DNA of 64,000 bases from Paramecium pentaurelia. Lineage: Eukaryota > Ciliophora > Oligohymenophorea > Peniculida > Parameciidae. The stretch spans positions 255,210 through 319,209 of the forward strand of contig CAJJDO010000018.1 in assembly GCA_905183005.1 (NCBI GenBank), read 5' to 3'. A model generated the notes under the pieces. It was not told the origin of the DNA and ran no database searches. It saw nothing but the letters and a program-made list of their open reading frames with translations. The position numbers were made by a program, and so were the translations under genes. Numbering within the stretch: the stretch's first letter is position 1; each line of letters starts with the position of its first letter. Below, piece after piece: positions 36,574 to 48,897 of the stretch.

Positions 36574-37088
36574 TCATTATTTTTATTACAAAAACTCAAT
36601 TATTTCAGAATGATTGTATAATTTTGCTCTATCTAATGCTGTCATACCCAATTCATCTTTAGCATCTAATTCAGCTCCATATAGTTTCAAATCCTATAAC
36701 ATTTTTAATCTCCCTAGACTTGCTGCTAAATGAATTGGTCTCATTCCTTCATAGGTTTATTAATTCACATTTGCTAAATGTCATTTATAATATACTTATA
36801 CCTTAATATAATAAACACAATAAAAATATTTCATATCTATCTATTACTATACTCTAAGTAAGTAGAGTTTATCCTGATTATTCTATTATCTCTTAATCAA
36901 CATTGATATTTCCACTTTCAAGATCATCCTTTATTTATTTTATTCGATTTTATCTTAGATCACTCCATGTGGCATTTTCTCTTATTTCTTCTCTAACTAT
37001 AAATGATTCATCCTTTCTGATAATACCCAATTCTAAATTATACAACTATATTACTTATAAGGAATCTATTTATATAAGATTATAACAT
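36574..37088 (-). CDS. Ankyrin-repeat protein
   Basis: Introns of 22 and 28 nt leave 155 codons. After an acidic N-terminal helix (VREEIRENATWSDLRQN), two to three ankyrin repeats follow: a first one with GQTLLTQSI, a second with MRPIHLAASLGRLKMLQDLK, and a third with ELGMTALDRAKLYNHSEII. Ankyrin repeats are protein-binding modules, so the role cannot be told from them. The neighbouring 180-codon frame at 36015-36557 may be its C-terminal part. The start at 37088 was chosen because it joins the second exon in frame through a typical GTAATA...TAG intron. Confidence 0.7.
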
Positions 37089-37278
37089 TAAATTTAATTT
37101 TGTGGTTATATGTTTTCATCCTATAGAAAGAAATTGTTTGATTAGAAACTTGCAGAATAACAATAAAATCTCCATTAGTAGAAGGAACTGAAAATAAGAT
37201 AGAGTCGTGGTTAAATTGATTAAAGAGCACTTGCTACCTATTTAGGAGCGTATATTCAAATGAAATGTATTAGATTTT

Positions 37279-37500
37279 ATGGATTTTTAAGAAATTGAGG
37301 ATTTCTTTTATGAATAATGTACCAATTAATGTATTGATATCTAAAATGAATGGATGAATGATAAAGAAAGATAGTGTTTGACAGATTGTAATAGTAAAAT
37401 AACAAAATTTGTTAAAATTGCTAAAGATAATTATGCAAATATTGATGATGATACGAAAAAAGTTGTTTCTTCTGTTTCTTCATTGTTAAATAGAAGATGA
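37279..37500 (+). CDS. Small Tim-like twin CX3C protein
   Basis: This 73-residue protein has the twin CX3C signature of the mitochondrial intermembrane-space chaperones Tim8/9/10/13: CTNQC and CLTDC, separated by 15 residues, preceded by an acidic helix (MDFQEIEDFFYEQ). These proteins form hexamers that escort membrane proteins to the inner membrane. Length and spacing match the family. Which member it is cannot be told by eye. The frame is intronless from ATG 37279 to TGA 37498-37500. Confidence 0.8.
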
Positions 37501-37717
37501 TTTATAAATTTAATAAATTATATAACATATTTAGATCATTTCTTCAAATATAAGAATTATCTCAATATAATTATATAAATTGTTAAACTTAACTTAGATT
37601 ATGTCTTTACATAAAAGGAATTTATAAGACAATGAATGTAATTACATAAAAATTAATTATTACACTTAAGAAATATATATTTTAAAATATTTAACAAAGA
37701 AATGATTAATATAAATA

Positions 37718-39012
37718 ATGAGTAATCATTCTAAGAGATCAACTCTTATGAAATGTAATACTGTTAAAGCACCTAAATAATTAAGAAAAGCCAAATCTTT
37801 TTATTCTTAAGCTGAAACCTTTCAACTTAGTAATCAAGTTGATGGAACTGATGAAAAATTAAAGTAATTTTTAAAAGAATATAATAAATAGAAAATTAGA
37901 ATAATCATTCCATAACTAATCTGATTTTAAAATTATGTAATCTTAACCTAGATTTAATAAGACTTTTTCAGTTCATAAAAAAAATAATATTGTTGATACA
38001 ATTATTCCAGAATGGTTAAAATCTAGAAAAGATTTTTAATAAATTTGTTATACAGAGACTATTAATGATTTATTATCTGTTCCTAAGATTATTTTGAAAT
38101 AATAAAGAAATACAATTGAAGATTAAAAGATTAAAGATTGGATTCAAAATAAAGTTTATGGATTACCTGATGAACTCTATAAAGATATCACTTAAATTAT
38201 GACAACCAGAGTATTTGCATTTGAAGAAATATTTGATGTTGATCATAATATAACTGTTTTGTATGAAGGCAAAGTTTAAAGAGTAAATAAAGATTTAGGA
38301 TTCCCTATTAATGGTCCTCCCATTAAAATAGGTGAATTCTTAAGTGATGAATATTTATATATGGTTAAAACTGATGTCATTATTGTAGAAATCCCAAAAA
38401 TTGAATTAATGTAACTAATGGATGGATTCAAAATTTCAAAATTAGAATAATTTGTATAATAAATGAAATAATTTCCAGCTTTCAAATCTATTAAAAAGAA
38501 TAGTTTACATAAAATCATTACAAGAGGATAATTATAATTGATTATTAAGAATTATTAAAGATTTTAAAGGGCTTCAAATTAAGAATACTTAAATATTCTC
38601 TTCTATGGCAAATTATAATTAAATCTAAGAAAATTAATAAGTAAAATGAATAAATGGCCTATTAGTTAAAATTAATGGGAAACCAAAACATATTATTAAT
38701 ATTAAGATAGAATATTAGAATTAGAATCTCTTAATTGTTTTGGACTTACAGATGATTAATACACTATATCGACAAGAGAAAGTTGTGTATTATTATAAAT
38801 AAGAAGAAATATTTTAGAAACAAGTATTAATGCAAGAGATTAACATAGTTTTAACAACAGAATAGATAAATGATTTGAAATAATCGATTGATATATTTAA
38901 GTAAGAATCTAAAAGTTAATGGAGAGAACGAATGAGAAAAAAGTTTGATTAAGAAATTATTTAATAGAAAATAAGAATGGAAAAAGTAATGATTGCATTG
39001 CTAAATAATTGA
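37718..39012 (+). CDS. Protein with a cyclic-nucleotide-binding-like segment
   Basis: Introns of 28 and 31 nt leave 412 codons. A basic N-terminus and a helical region precede a beta-rich segment with the shape of a cNMP-binding domain (FEEIFDVDHNITVLYEGKVQ ... IKIGEFLSDEYLYMVKTDV). Gln-rich helices follow and the C-terminus is a coiled coil (SQWRERMRKKFDQEIIQQKI). The Arg of a phosphate-binding cassette is not apparent, so nucleotide binding is doubtful. The 31-nt intron is needed to reach the C-terminal coil; without it the frame would stop at 38873. Confidence 0.6.
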
Positions 39013-39090
39013 TTATATAATATTAATGTCTTTTTAAATATAACATTATGTAATAGGTATCAAAATTATAATTATCAATAAGATTAGTTA

Positions 39091-40567
39091 ATGGGAAATG
39101 GTAAATATGGAAAAATTGTGATTGCTAAACATTAATTAGTAAATGAAAAAGTCTGCATCAAAATATTAGAAAAAAAGAATCTCAAATTTAATCAAGATCT
39201 TCAAAATCTTGAAAATGAAATATAAATACTAAGATAAATTAAGCATTCAAATATAATCTAATTATATGAAGTAATCTCTATTCAATTAATATAGATTTTG
39301 GAATCTACATAAAATATTTACATCATTTTTGAATTTGGTGAGGGATATGACTTGAAACAGAAATTAAATTAATGTCAAAAGTATCATAATTATAATTTAT
39401 TGAATTTCAGAGGCCTAATCATTAATATATTTACAATAAATTGTAAAAGGAGTTTCATATTTACATGAAAATAATATAGTTCATTGTAAACTTAGATTAG
39501 GGAATATTGTTTTATAAAATGGAAAACCTAAGATTATTGATTTTAGTGAAGCCATCAAAATAGATAAATAAAAAGATAAAGATTATTCCATAATCAAATT
39601 ATCATATTAATCACCAGAAATGTTAAACTAACTCTATTATGAATTTGATGGTTAAAAATATGATATTTGGTGTTTGGGTTTAATACTTTATTAAATGTTG
39701 TAAGGTTAATTGCCATTTGATAATATAACAAATAATAATGATTTAAAGAATAAAATTAAAAAATCTAAATTTTAAATTAATTATCCAATCTCATAGTAAG
39801 TTTGTTAATTACTAGAAGCAATGCTAAATGCTGATCCTAATAAAAGAATTACACTTAATGATTTAAAATATTTCTTAGACACATAAAATCTTATCTTTGA
39901 AGATGATTATTTGAAAGTACCTATAGATATTCCAATACATATGATAATTTAAGAATTGGAGAATTATTAGATAGAAACAGTTAATTTATTTCAATAATTA
40001 GAATAGAATAAACATTGTACATAAACTACTTGTTATTATTTAATAAAAAATAAATTAATGAAATTAGCTAAACTTAACAAAATTAAATTAAATCTAACGA
40101 ACTTTGAAAATAATAAATTTAATTTTATGATAAATTTAAGAAACAGTTTATAATTTACAACTACTAAATGTAGAATTTATTAGAATGCTACTAGAGTTCA
40201 TACTGAAAATAACAATACTAGATCTGATAATTTCTCTTAACATTCATATAAATATAGATCTTTAAGTAAAAAAAATAATAAGAAAACTCCATTAAAGAAA
40301 TAGTTTGAATAATCTCCAAAATTATCATAAACTTAAAATTCTTTCTTTCCTTCATAAAATTTTTCTAATATTGATTAATAATAGAATAGTATTATCAAAG
40401 GAAATAATAATAAATCTAACAATAATTAATTAGAAATAATTAATGATGGTTATTCAATATAATAAGAAAAATAGTAATAAAGATTAAAAAATCTCTTGTT
40501 TTCTAATAAAAATTGCATTATATAAGTTAAAAATAATAAAAGAAGATCAACATCATAAAAAAATTGA
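39091..40567 (+). CDS. CAMK/AMPK-like pseudokinase with long Asn/Gln tail
   Basis: With introns of 24 and 37 nt removed, 472 codons remain from the first in-frame ATG. A Gly loop (MGNGKYGKI), a VAIK-type lysine (VCIKILEK), an alpha-C glutamate and a C-lobe (YDIWCLGLILYQMLQGQLPF, NADPNKRITLNDL) are visible. The catalytic loop is HCKLRLGN in place of HRDLKPEN, so the catalytic Asp is replaced by Lys, and DFG is DFS. The domain appears to begin before this ATG (RYQNYNYQQDQL), so a short upstream exon that I could not place is likely. The last ~200 residues are Asn/Gln/Ser-rich. It is probably a non-catalytic binding or regulatory protein. Confidence 0.7.
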
Positions 40568-40617
40568 TATTATTTTTATGAATGTTTATCATTATAACTA
40601 CTAATGAATTAATTAAT

Positions 40618-41652
40618 TCATTTTTATTACTTAACCTATCTTTCTACTCTAATACGTGATACTTCTAAATATTTAGGTTAAGCAAACTTTTTTCTAACAG
40701 CTTATAAATTTGATTTCTCTTATGATTGCAATACAAGACACATTTCTTTAGCACAATATCTAAGTTCTTATTCATTATATCCAGTCATTTTTTGCATCTC
40801 TTCATTCCAAGATTAAGTAGTCTTCCTAATGAAAATATATTTCTGATACCTTATTTTATGTACAAGATAAATAGCTGCCGCAGAAAGAAATGATGGTTTG
40901 TAATTCATAAATTTCATATCAATCATTGATAATTCTAAAAGATATTAAGCTAAACATAAATTCTTAGTATCCAATCCTGCAATTCTACCAAATCTTTAAA
41001 GAAAACAATAACTAGATGGTTATGTAATAGAAAAGTCTAATGTTTATAATATTTATCCTTCCATATCAAGAACATCTTATTTTGTGTAAGCATTATCAGT
41101 AATATACACAAAGTCTTTCAAATCAGGTGGATATATTTCCTCATATTTACATGCTATAAATAATGAAGCTACACCAACTAATTAAAGTTATTATCTAGTT
41201 GTAGTCTTAAGATTTAGAAATCTATCTATCAAATATGTTGTAACATATAAGGTTTCATCTCTTAATTTAAATTTAAGATGAACATCAATTAACCAATCTA
41301 ATAGAATTGCTCTCATTCTTGCATTTAAGTCAGGTTGTTATTATTCATTCATATAATTATTACTAACTAAATATTTTTCTTCTTAAGTCAACAAATAAGT
41401 AAATATCTCTTAATTATATAATGAAATGTATTAAGGGTCTTTAATCATCTATTAATCAAAAGAACATAATTAATGAGTGTTATTTTCAACTTCCATTTTA
41501 TTTTCTCTTTCTTCCTACCATAAATTTAGTTTCAGATATCTAGGTAATACAGTAAGATGCTTTGGTTTATTTCTATCTGTGTTTTCCTTTTAGAATTCAC
41601 CTGAAGAATTAACTAATTCTTTTCCGAAGAATCTATACTAATCATGGATCAT
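40618..41652 (-). CDS. B-type mitotic cyclin
   Basis: A single 345-codon frame without introns. Cyclin B partners CDK1 at entry into mitosis. The cyclin box begins MRAILLDWLIDVHLKFKLRD and continues through ETLYVTTYLIDRFL, LVGVASLFIACKYEEIYPPD and a second fold with FLSAAAIYLVHK. These are the classic MRAILxDWL and FIAxKYEE motifs of A/B cyclins. No RxxL destruction box is obvious in the short N-terminus, though several Arg/Leu pairs exist. The C-terminus ends in a basic segment. Start 41652 gives MIHDQYRFFGKELV. Confidence 0.9.
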
Positions 41653-42519
41653 TTAATTATACGTTAAAAATTATATTATTCGGTTAAAATTTATTATTAT
41701 TCAATTATAATTATACAATTATATGAACTATTATACTTGAAAATCCAATCTAAATATTGGAAATTATTATTACAAATTACTTTATGATGTAATACAATCT
41801 TAATAAAATAAATATCTAGATTAAATTTAATTTATATTTGTTGCATTATCATAACATTATGTAAATATATCATTATTCTCATTTTTTGTTATATTTATTT
41901 CTTAATCAACTAATATAATTATGTTGTTAATTCATTATATATCTATATCTTAATTTTTAAATAGAATAGAATATGAGAGTTATTATAAAATTATAAATAA
42001 CACCTTTATAAATTTATGTTATAATATAAAACTTTAATGATTATACAACATAGTTATCATAATCAGAATATTAATTACTTATATTTTTGTATACTTCTTT
42101 AATTTGTTTTGACTTCTCTAAAGTAAATGAATAAATAGTAGGTGAAATTACTCAATATTTTTATCGAATTGAGTCTATTATATAATTATCAAGTTCATAT
42201 AAATAATTTTAAGAGATTTAGAATATTAGATAGATCTATTATAATAATGTCTAAATCCTTTTATGATGCCCTGATCAATTCAGGTTTTATAAACATAATT
42301 AAATATCATTTATATATATATATAAATTAATTTATACTTTTTCCTAAAACTCTTAATTCAGAAGTTATTTAAATATAATGGAGAAACATAAACTTTATAG
42401 TCTTGGATTTATGCTCAAAATAATATAGTTTATATATAAGGATTATGCAATAATTATGATAATATTATGATATTGACTTTAACTTATCGAATTAAATAAT
42501 TAATATCTTAAATAAAAAA
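41653..42519. other. Long divergent intergenic region
   Basis: About 870 bases between the divergent cyclin gene and the 129-aa gene at 42520. Short open frames occur (for example 42142-42330 on the plus strand) but lack coding texture. Promoters of both genes should lie here; none can be pinpointed. Confidence 0.4.
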
Positions 42520-42958
42520 ATGAACGCCAAAGGTGCAGGATTAACATATGTTAGCGAATACAAATCTGATGAATTCAGAACATTCAGAGGTGGTTTGAGA
42601 CATTTGCCTGAGAGAGCAGAGTATATGGCACATAATAGCAAGAACAATTTGTCTAATTATCATGACAAATTTAATTATGAGAGAGTAAATTATTTATTTA
42701 AAATTATAAGGGGTTCATTTAACACTCAAGATCATTATCTAATCAACACCATAATTTCCATTATATGTTTGGAGGACCCAAAGAATACTTATTCAAAAGA
42801 CTTTTTTATGGTGCTTGGTATAGAAAGAATATAAGAAATTTCTGGTTCCCTGCTGTGTTTAGTTATGGACGTAAGCATTTTACTATGAAATAGTTGGTTG
42901 TTTCTGCATGAGATTATATGATAATGCAGCCCATGACTTCTTTTATTTCACCGATTGA
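42520..42958 (+). CDS. Hypothetical protein, 129 aa, perhaps mitochondrial
   Basis: Introns of 26 and 23 nt leave 130 codons exactly. The N-terminal half is hydrophilic and basic (YVSEYKSDEFRTFRGGLRHL). The C-terminal half is aromatic-rich with one possible membrane helix (FWFPAVFSYGLGCFCMRLY). The sequence looks well constrained, including FGGPKEYLFKRLFYGAWYRK. The layout recalls small single-span accessory subunits of mitochondrial complexes, but I do not recognise a family, so this is only a suggestion. Confidence 0.65.
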
Positions 42959-43001
42959 GATAATTACATATAATAATACATAAATAGTATAAAACCAGAA
43001 T

Positions 43002-43295
43002 TCATAATAATCTTTCTAATATGATTTTTTCAAGTAATAAATTATTTCTTAAAATACTTTCTTCACTAAACCCTAATTACTTTCTAAGCTTTTAATTTTG
43101 AGGAAGTATTTTTTCAACAAATGAAAATTATTCAGTAATAAATGGAGCTCTTTTCTCATATTCAGGTAATTTAACAATTATTTTATTTGTATATTTATTG
43201 TTTAATTTGATATAATCGCATAACATTTTTTTAGCCTTTTCCTTATTCCATTTCTTAAAATTTGGTAGACTAACACGATTATCATCATTAGCCAT
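43002..43295 (-). CDS. Hypothetical small protein, 97 aa
   Basis: A 98-codon intronless frame encodes a Lys/Leu/Glu-rich, probably all-helical protein (SLPNFKKWNKEKAKKMLCDY, later QLGFSEESILRNNLLLEKII). No known domain is recognised. It converges with the 129-aa gene, the two stops lying 43 bp apart. Confidence 0.5.
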
Positions 43296-43585
43296 TTTAT
43301 TTATTCTTTATTTACATTAAGATAAATTCATTTTTTATAAGGATTTTTATCTTTAATGATTAGATACAATCACATCCTTTATTTGTATTACTCTTTCTGT
43401 GTTTAAATATTCTAAACTCCTTAATTTATTTGATTATAAATTCCGAAGTACCATTCTAGGACTCTTTTAAACAATATCAGGCAGTATAGAACTTTCTGTT
43501 TAGGTTTAAGTCCCTATATTAAGTTTCAACTTTTATTGCAATGAATTCATTAATTTAATTAAAGTCAATACAAATTATTTATATT

Positions 43586-44135
43586 TCAATCAAAATCTTC
43601 CTAATCTCCACTAAAATCATACTCTATTCTTTCATGATTAGCTAATTTTCCATCTATAAATAGAAATGTATCACTTTTAGTTTCCCATGAATTTAAGAGC
43701 ATTTAATCCTTTAGATTAGTACCTAATGCAGGTTAATCATACATGGATTCCCAAGTATTAGTTGAATGTGGAATGCAAAAAGGAAATCGAAATTCATATT
43801 CTTTAATGAGGTTGTTTTTAAAATAAAATCTATAGATTGGTATTTGTTAAATACCTATCAATAAGTAATAAATTCTTTAATGGCTTATCAAAAGTCTTGA
43901 ATATTTTGGTTGCTCCTAATGTCTTGATATCAAAATATTAAGGTGTAAATTAATAACTTAAAACTTCTTATTATTGATTTTCTTCATCATTATCAAAATC
44001 AAATAAAATAAAATTATCATCAGCATCTCTAAGTATAAATTTAATAAATTTAATTTCATCTGAAGGTTTGCATAAAAATTTATCACAAGGCATTGTAAAT
44101 GTTCTCACAATTTCAGGAGTGACAACTTTTTACAT
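43586..44135 (-). CDS. UNC119: UNC119-family lipid-binding chaperone
   Basis: One 25-nt intron leaves 175 codons. UNC119/PDE6-delta proteins shield lipid anchors of ciliary and signalling proteins in a beta-sandwich. Matching segments are VTPEIVRTFTMPCDKFLC (family start VTPEDVL), VLSYQFTPQYFDIKTLGAT, FYFKNNLIKEYEFRFPFCIP, HSTNTWESMY and WETKSDTFLFIDGKLANH. The C-terminal YDFSGDQED replaces the usual YxYxG end. The FCIP-NTWE region favours UNC119 over PDE6-delta. A role in delivering myristoylated cargo to cilia is inferred from the family. Confidence 0.85.
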
Positions 44136-44184
44136 ATTAAATTAAATAGAGATGTTAATTTAATAATTTAAATTTAATTACAAA

Positions 44185-44544
44185 ATGTTAAGAAAAGCTA
44201 GATAAATAGAAACTCATTCACTTCACTATTCAATTAGTTAAAGTGAAATAAAAAGAACTTCATACTTTACTAATCTATCCCATAGATATAGATCTTAATC
44301 AATTGATCTAAGCAATCAAAAAATCAAATAACCTATTTAGCAAACAAAATCAAAATAGAAACCAAGAATGCAAATAAATCCAGTAAAATTCCAGATCTTT
44401 AAATCAAATAAGCCACTTACAGAATTCAAAGAGTTCAAATTAAGAACAGCTGATAGATGTAAAAGTAGAGAAAATGTGAGAATAAGAGAACAAAATAAAG
44501 AGAATAAAGAAAATATATTTATTTAATATAATAAAAAACTATGA
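44185..44544 (+). CDS. Small basic protein with a TPX2-like motif
   Basis: This 119-residue, intronless protein is rich in Arg, Lys, Ser and Gln. Near the C-terminus the segment KPLTEFKEFKLRTADRCKSR resembles the short conserved motif of TPX2-family microtubule proteins (P..P.FKLRT..R). The rest is probably disordered. Microtubule binding is a suggestion only. Its TGA (44542-44544) overlaps the ATG (44541-44543) of the next gene. Confidence 0.5.
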
Positions 44545-46559
44545 AATTATGTTCAATCATCATTCAAAATAAGAGAGGGCAAAATATCTTTGTTGTCTCA
44601 TCCAATGATTATTCTCATGAATTATCATTGTAACATTCTAAGGATATATACAACTACATTCTTAGTCAGATTAGTATTCATCAATTAATCATTTAGAGAC
44701 AGGAAAAAAGATTGATAGATCTATTGTATTAGATTCAAATTATGTTTGTATTTGCAATGTAAATAAAGATGTAATTACAATCAACCTAATGACTTTAGGC
44801 AATATTTTTAGTTATTGTATAACGAAATGAATTATTCTTGGGATATGAAGCTATCAAAAAATTAGCAGAATTCTATGCTACATATTATAAGTAAGAAATC
44901 ACTACTAGAAAATATTAAGAAGTAATATTTCAATTCTATTCTTAGATGTTACTTTTATTAGAAGAATTTTTATACACTAAAGAATTTTTACCTCAAAAAT
45001 TATAATTTAATTTAACAGTTAAAGTCCCTGTTTCCTCTAGATGCATTGCAGATTGTGATCATCTTTAAAAGTTTTCATCACTCTAAGCCACAATTGAAAA
45101 AAATCTAATTGCTAATATACCTCTCAAATATGCAAAGAAATAATAAATTATTGAAAAAGAAATAGATATTATAAACATATTTATTAAACCAATAACAAAT
45201 TTAGATGAATATAAGCCAAACTAAGAAGAACTTTAATGGAAACAAAAATTCAAAAAAAGTCTATATGATTGTGCCTTTAAAATGAAGAGCAAATAAGTTC
45301 ACAAAGAAAATATCTTCCAAAAATATAAACCACAAAAACCTAATACTTAGTATAAATAACATGCATAAAAATCAACTTAATTACTAAATTAATATAAGGG
45401 CATAAGCAGTTCAGATATATAAATAATGAAGCTTATTTTTTAAAGTTAGATACAAAAAGCAGGTGGGTAACAGGATCTTTCTAATTAATAAAATAAACAA
45501 TAATCATCTAAACCAATCTAGTAGTAACATACTAGATAAATTAATTTATTAGATTATGGTGAAAATTTTACATCAGTTGAAGCCCCAAAAATATTGCCTT
45601 AATAAGTTTAAAGTTCTAATGAAGAATAACCAAAAACTAATCCTATTTAAGTAAAACCAAAATTACAATAAAATGCAAATGATCTATTGGATTTAGATGA
45701 TAGACCACATCATTAAGTACAACCATAAATTTAATAAATATCTGGTCCTGATTTATCATTTTTAAATTTATCTCCAGTAAAATAATTAGAACCTTGCTTA
45801 AAAATGCTGGAGAAAATGATTATTGCTTAAAAAGATGGTAGATTGAAAGAATTAAAAATATATGGATAAATTGCTTTAGATGGAGATTTCACATTTGATG
45901 ATTAATCTAATCTTTAACTTTTAGGATAATATTGGTAAGATACATATGGATGTTAAAGAAGGATAACTCCAAATTCATTAGATTTGCAATTATTGAATGA
46001 GAATAGTTATAAAATGATTGTTAAAAATGCTAGTTATAAGGTTCCAAAGGGCATCATTGATTATATCATTCCAACAAAAGCATTTTCTTAATAAAGGATA
46101 CCAGTTATATTTTTATATAGATTGGAATGTGTCTAATCATTTGCCAGTTATTGTCTATAATATAAAGTAAATGATTAATGGTAAGTGCCATTATAAGATA
46201 TTGTTATTGAAGTCAATCTAGAAAAGGATGTAGAATTTGATGATTTAAAAACAATCCCAGTAGCATAAAATATTACTGATAAATAAATAACTTGGAAAGT
46301 ACAAATATATATTAAAGTAGGCTAAATAATTACTATAATAATAAAAAGGTAAATTGATTTTGAATCTTACAGGTATTAAGAAGTAAGGATCCTAAATTTT
46401 AAATCATATAAGAATTAGTTTAAAAGCTAATGTAATTGATAATACTTAATTTAGACATCTGTCATTGAGAATATGGATAGCATAATGTTTTATAATAGCT
46501 AAGAATACAAATGCTAGAAAAAGCTGAGTGTTGAATACAAAATATATCCGAATTCTTGA
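44541..46559 (+). CDS. Medium-chain coat subunit (longin plus mu-homology domain)
   Basis: Four introns (32, 34, 22 and 23 nt) leave 636 codons exactly. The N-terminus is a longin domain as in delta-COP and adaptor mu chains (MKLCSIIIQNKRGQNIFVV ... SNYVCICNVNKDVITINL). A Gln/Asn/Pro-rich linker follows. The C-terminal ~270 residues resemble a delta-COP-type mu-homology domain (EKMIIAQKDGRLKELKIYGQ, later NENSYKMIVKNASYKVPKG). Such proteins select cargo in vesicle coats. It could be delta-COP or the TCUP subunit of the TSET complex. The start overlaps the previous stop by four bases (ATGA), which is unusual for a nuclear genome. Confidence 0.65.
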
Positions 46560-46592
46560 TATTATTAAATATATAAATTAAAATTTTGAAGA

Positions 46593-46829
46593 ATGAGTGA
46601 AGCTTAAGCAGACCGTATCTTATCAATTGCAAATCAAGAAACAGTTAATAGATTATTTAGAGTATGCTATAAATAAATTACAGGTTAAAAATAAATTGAA
46701 TAATTAGGTTAAAGACCTGTTGGTAAATTTTAAGATAGCGATCATCAAGCTGTATTGAATTGTCACAGAAGATTGGTTGAAGTACTAAAAATTGTTGCAC
46801 CTGCAATTGTACCTTTAAGAGAAGAATGA
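46593..46829 (+). CDS. Hypothetical small helical protein, 78 aa
   Basis: A 79-codon frame starts 33 bp after the coat-subunit gene. The product is amphipathic and helical (ILSIANQETVNRLFRVCYKQ ... HQAVLNCHRRLVEVLKIV). A 24-nt GTTAAA...TAG stretch within it could be an in-frame intron, shortening the protein to 70 residues. I do not recognise the family, but constraint in the C-terminal half suggests a real small subunit protein. Confidence 0.5.
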
Positions 46830-46917
46830 TTTAATTATTCAAATCGTTATCATCAAAATCAGAATATTTAATTAGCTACACAATTCATTTATATATATGT
46901 TATTTTTAATATGACAT

Positions 46918-48688
46918 TCATCTTCTCATTCCCATAGGAGGTCTACCTGGTTATCCTCTAGGTTTCATTTTTGTATCTTAATCAGATTTTGGATTTTTAA
47001 CTGTTTCATCAATTGATAAAATTGCGCATGCAGCCTTTCAAATAAATATAAATAAAAACCTCTGTTGCTGAACAAAGAGCATTTCTTTTGACTAAACTGG
47101 GTTCCCAAACAAAAGAAGAATGTGTATCACAGACTCCTGATTATCCATTTATATCTACTCCATACCATCTACCTTCTTCTCCACCTTGAGCATGTCTTTA
47201 TCTAAGTTTATTCATAATTTCAATTGAATTTAATCCAGCATTTTCAGCAATAGTTCTTGGAATAACTTCTAATGCTTTAGCATAGGAATTAACAATATAT
47301 TATGTTTTGCCAGTCACAGATCTAGCATAATGTCTAAGATATCTAGACAATTCTAATTCAATAGCACCTCCTCCAGCTACAATTTTATTGGCTTTGAAAC
47401 ATCTTCTGACAATCATAATAGCATCATTTAAAGATCTTTCAGCTTCTTAAATAAATTATTCTGCTCCACCTCTTAAAACTATTGTTGCTGTTCTAGACTA
47501 AGATTTATAATTTATAATTATAATACTTATGGACAATTTTTAAATAAGTTATATCTTTCTGCTCCAACTTAAACTTCTTCGAATAATCCACATGTACCAA
47601 ATGTCTCTGGATTTAAACCATTTACAGTTGTTTATACTTAACCTCCAGTAGCCTGATTTAAATAATTGATTTAATTACTTTTTAAACTCTAAGAAGATCT
47701 TCTTAAGGAACTCTTCCAGCACAAAAGATATTTCTGTCAGCAAAATATTGTGTAGCTAAATCTCCAATAGGAAGTTTTGATAATACTATTTAGGCACCTG
47801 CTTTAACAATAATTTCTAATTTTTCATAAATCAAAGCCCATTCAGCATCTACAATTTATTGATATTCTTCTGGTTTTTCAATTCTAATTTCTGCATTTTC
47901 CTTTTCACTTTTAAGTTCTAATTCTAAATTTAATAAACAAATTTTAGGATTTTCAAATCTCTTTGGTTATTATTCAAAACCAGCATATGAAAATGTTTTC
48001 TTGAATGCAACTCCATCAACTAAAAATGAATCAGTTACACTTCCTCCTGTGACATTCTTAATTCCAATTAAATCTCTATCTAAAATATTTGGGTCCAACT
48101 TCTCAACTGCTGATACAACTAATTCACTAAAGAATTATTTAGTATTGGCTAACTAATTAATATTAATTATTATTATTATACTAATTTTGAATTCAAAGCT
48201 GTTTAAGCACATTTCAATAAAGTGTCTCTCTTATCTTCTGGAGAATCTCGAGAAATATTTATTGAGAATCCTTCTAATTTTTCTAATGCTAATTCCAAAG
48301 CTTTTCTATATCCTTAGATCACTATTTGTGGATGGATTCCTTCTTCAATAAATGGTTTGGCTTCTTTTAGCAATTCTGCAGCCAACAATGTTGTGGATGT
48401 TGTACCATCACCAACTTCATCATCTTGGGATTTGGCAATGTCGACCAATACTCTAGCAGCTGGATGGACAACTTCTAGTAAATTTAGAATTGTAGCTCCA
48501 TCATTAGAAATGGTAACTTTTGGACCAGTCTAAATCATTTTATCCATTCCTCTTGGGCCAAGTGTGCTTTTTACCACATCAGCCACAGCTTAAACAGCAT
48601 TGATGTTAGACACTATTTAAGCTCTTCCTTATGAAGTGTCTGTGCCTTCTCTCAATAATAAGATGGTTGGTTGTAAGAATTGGGACAT
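46918..48688 (-). CDS. CCT7: Cytosolic chaperonin CCT subunit eta
   Basis: CCT/TRiC folds actin, tubulin and WD proteins in an ATP-driven double ring. The protein begins ILLLREGTDTSQGRAQIVSN and carries TLGPRGMDKMIQ, SNDGATILNLLEVVHPAARV and the ATP-binding GDGTTSTTLLAAELLK. Eta-specific stretches include VAFKKTFSYAGFEQQPKRF, KLPIGDLATQYFADRN and WYGVDINGQ near the end. Several small introns interrupt it, at least near 47,500, 47,670 and 48,160. An in-frame ATG at 48724 would add 12 residues, but 48688 fits the family N-terminus better. The usual Gly/Arg-rich end is present in short form (PRGQPGRPPMGMRR). Confidence 0.9.
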
Positions 48689-48897
48689 TTAATACACAAT
48701 TTTATTTATTTAAATTTGAGGCATTTTCTTTTACAAACATTCATTTTCAAATATACTAATCAAAATACTATTAAATTGAATAATTTCATCTGAATACCAT
48801 CATTACATATATATATATATATTTATTTTAAATAATCAGAATAAATGATATTAAATTATATTTAATAATGTAATATCACCTTAACTAAATTTCAGCA

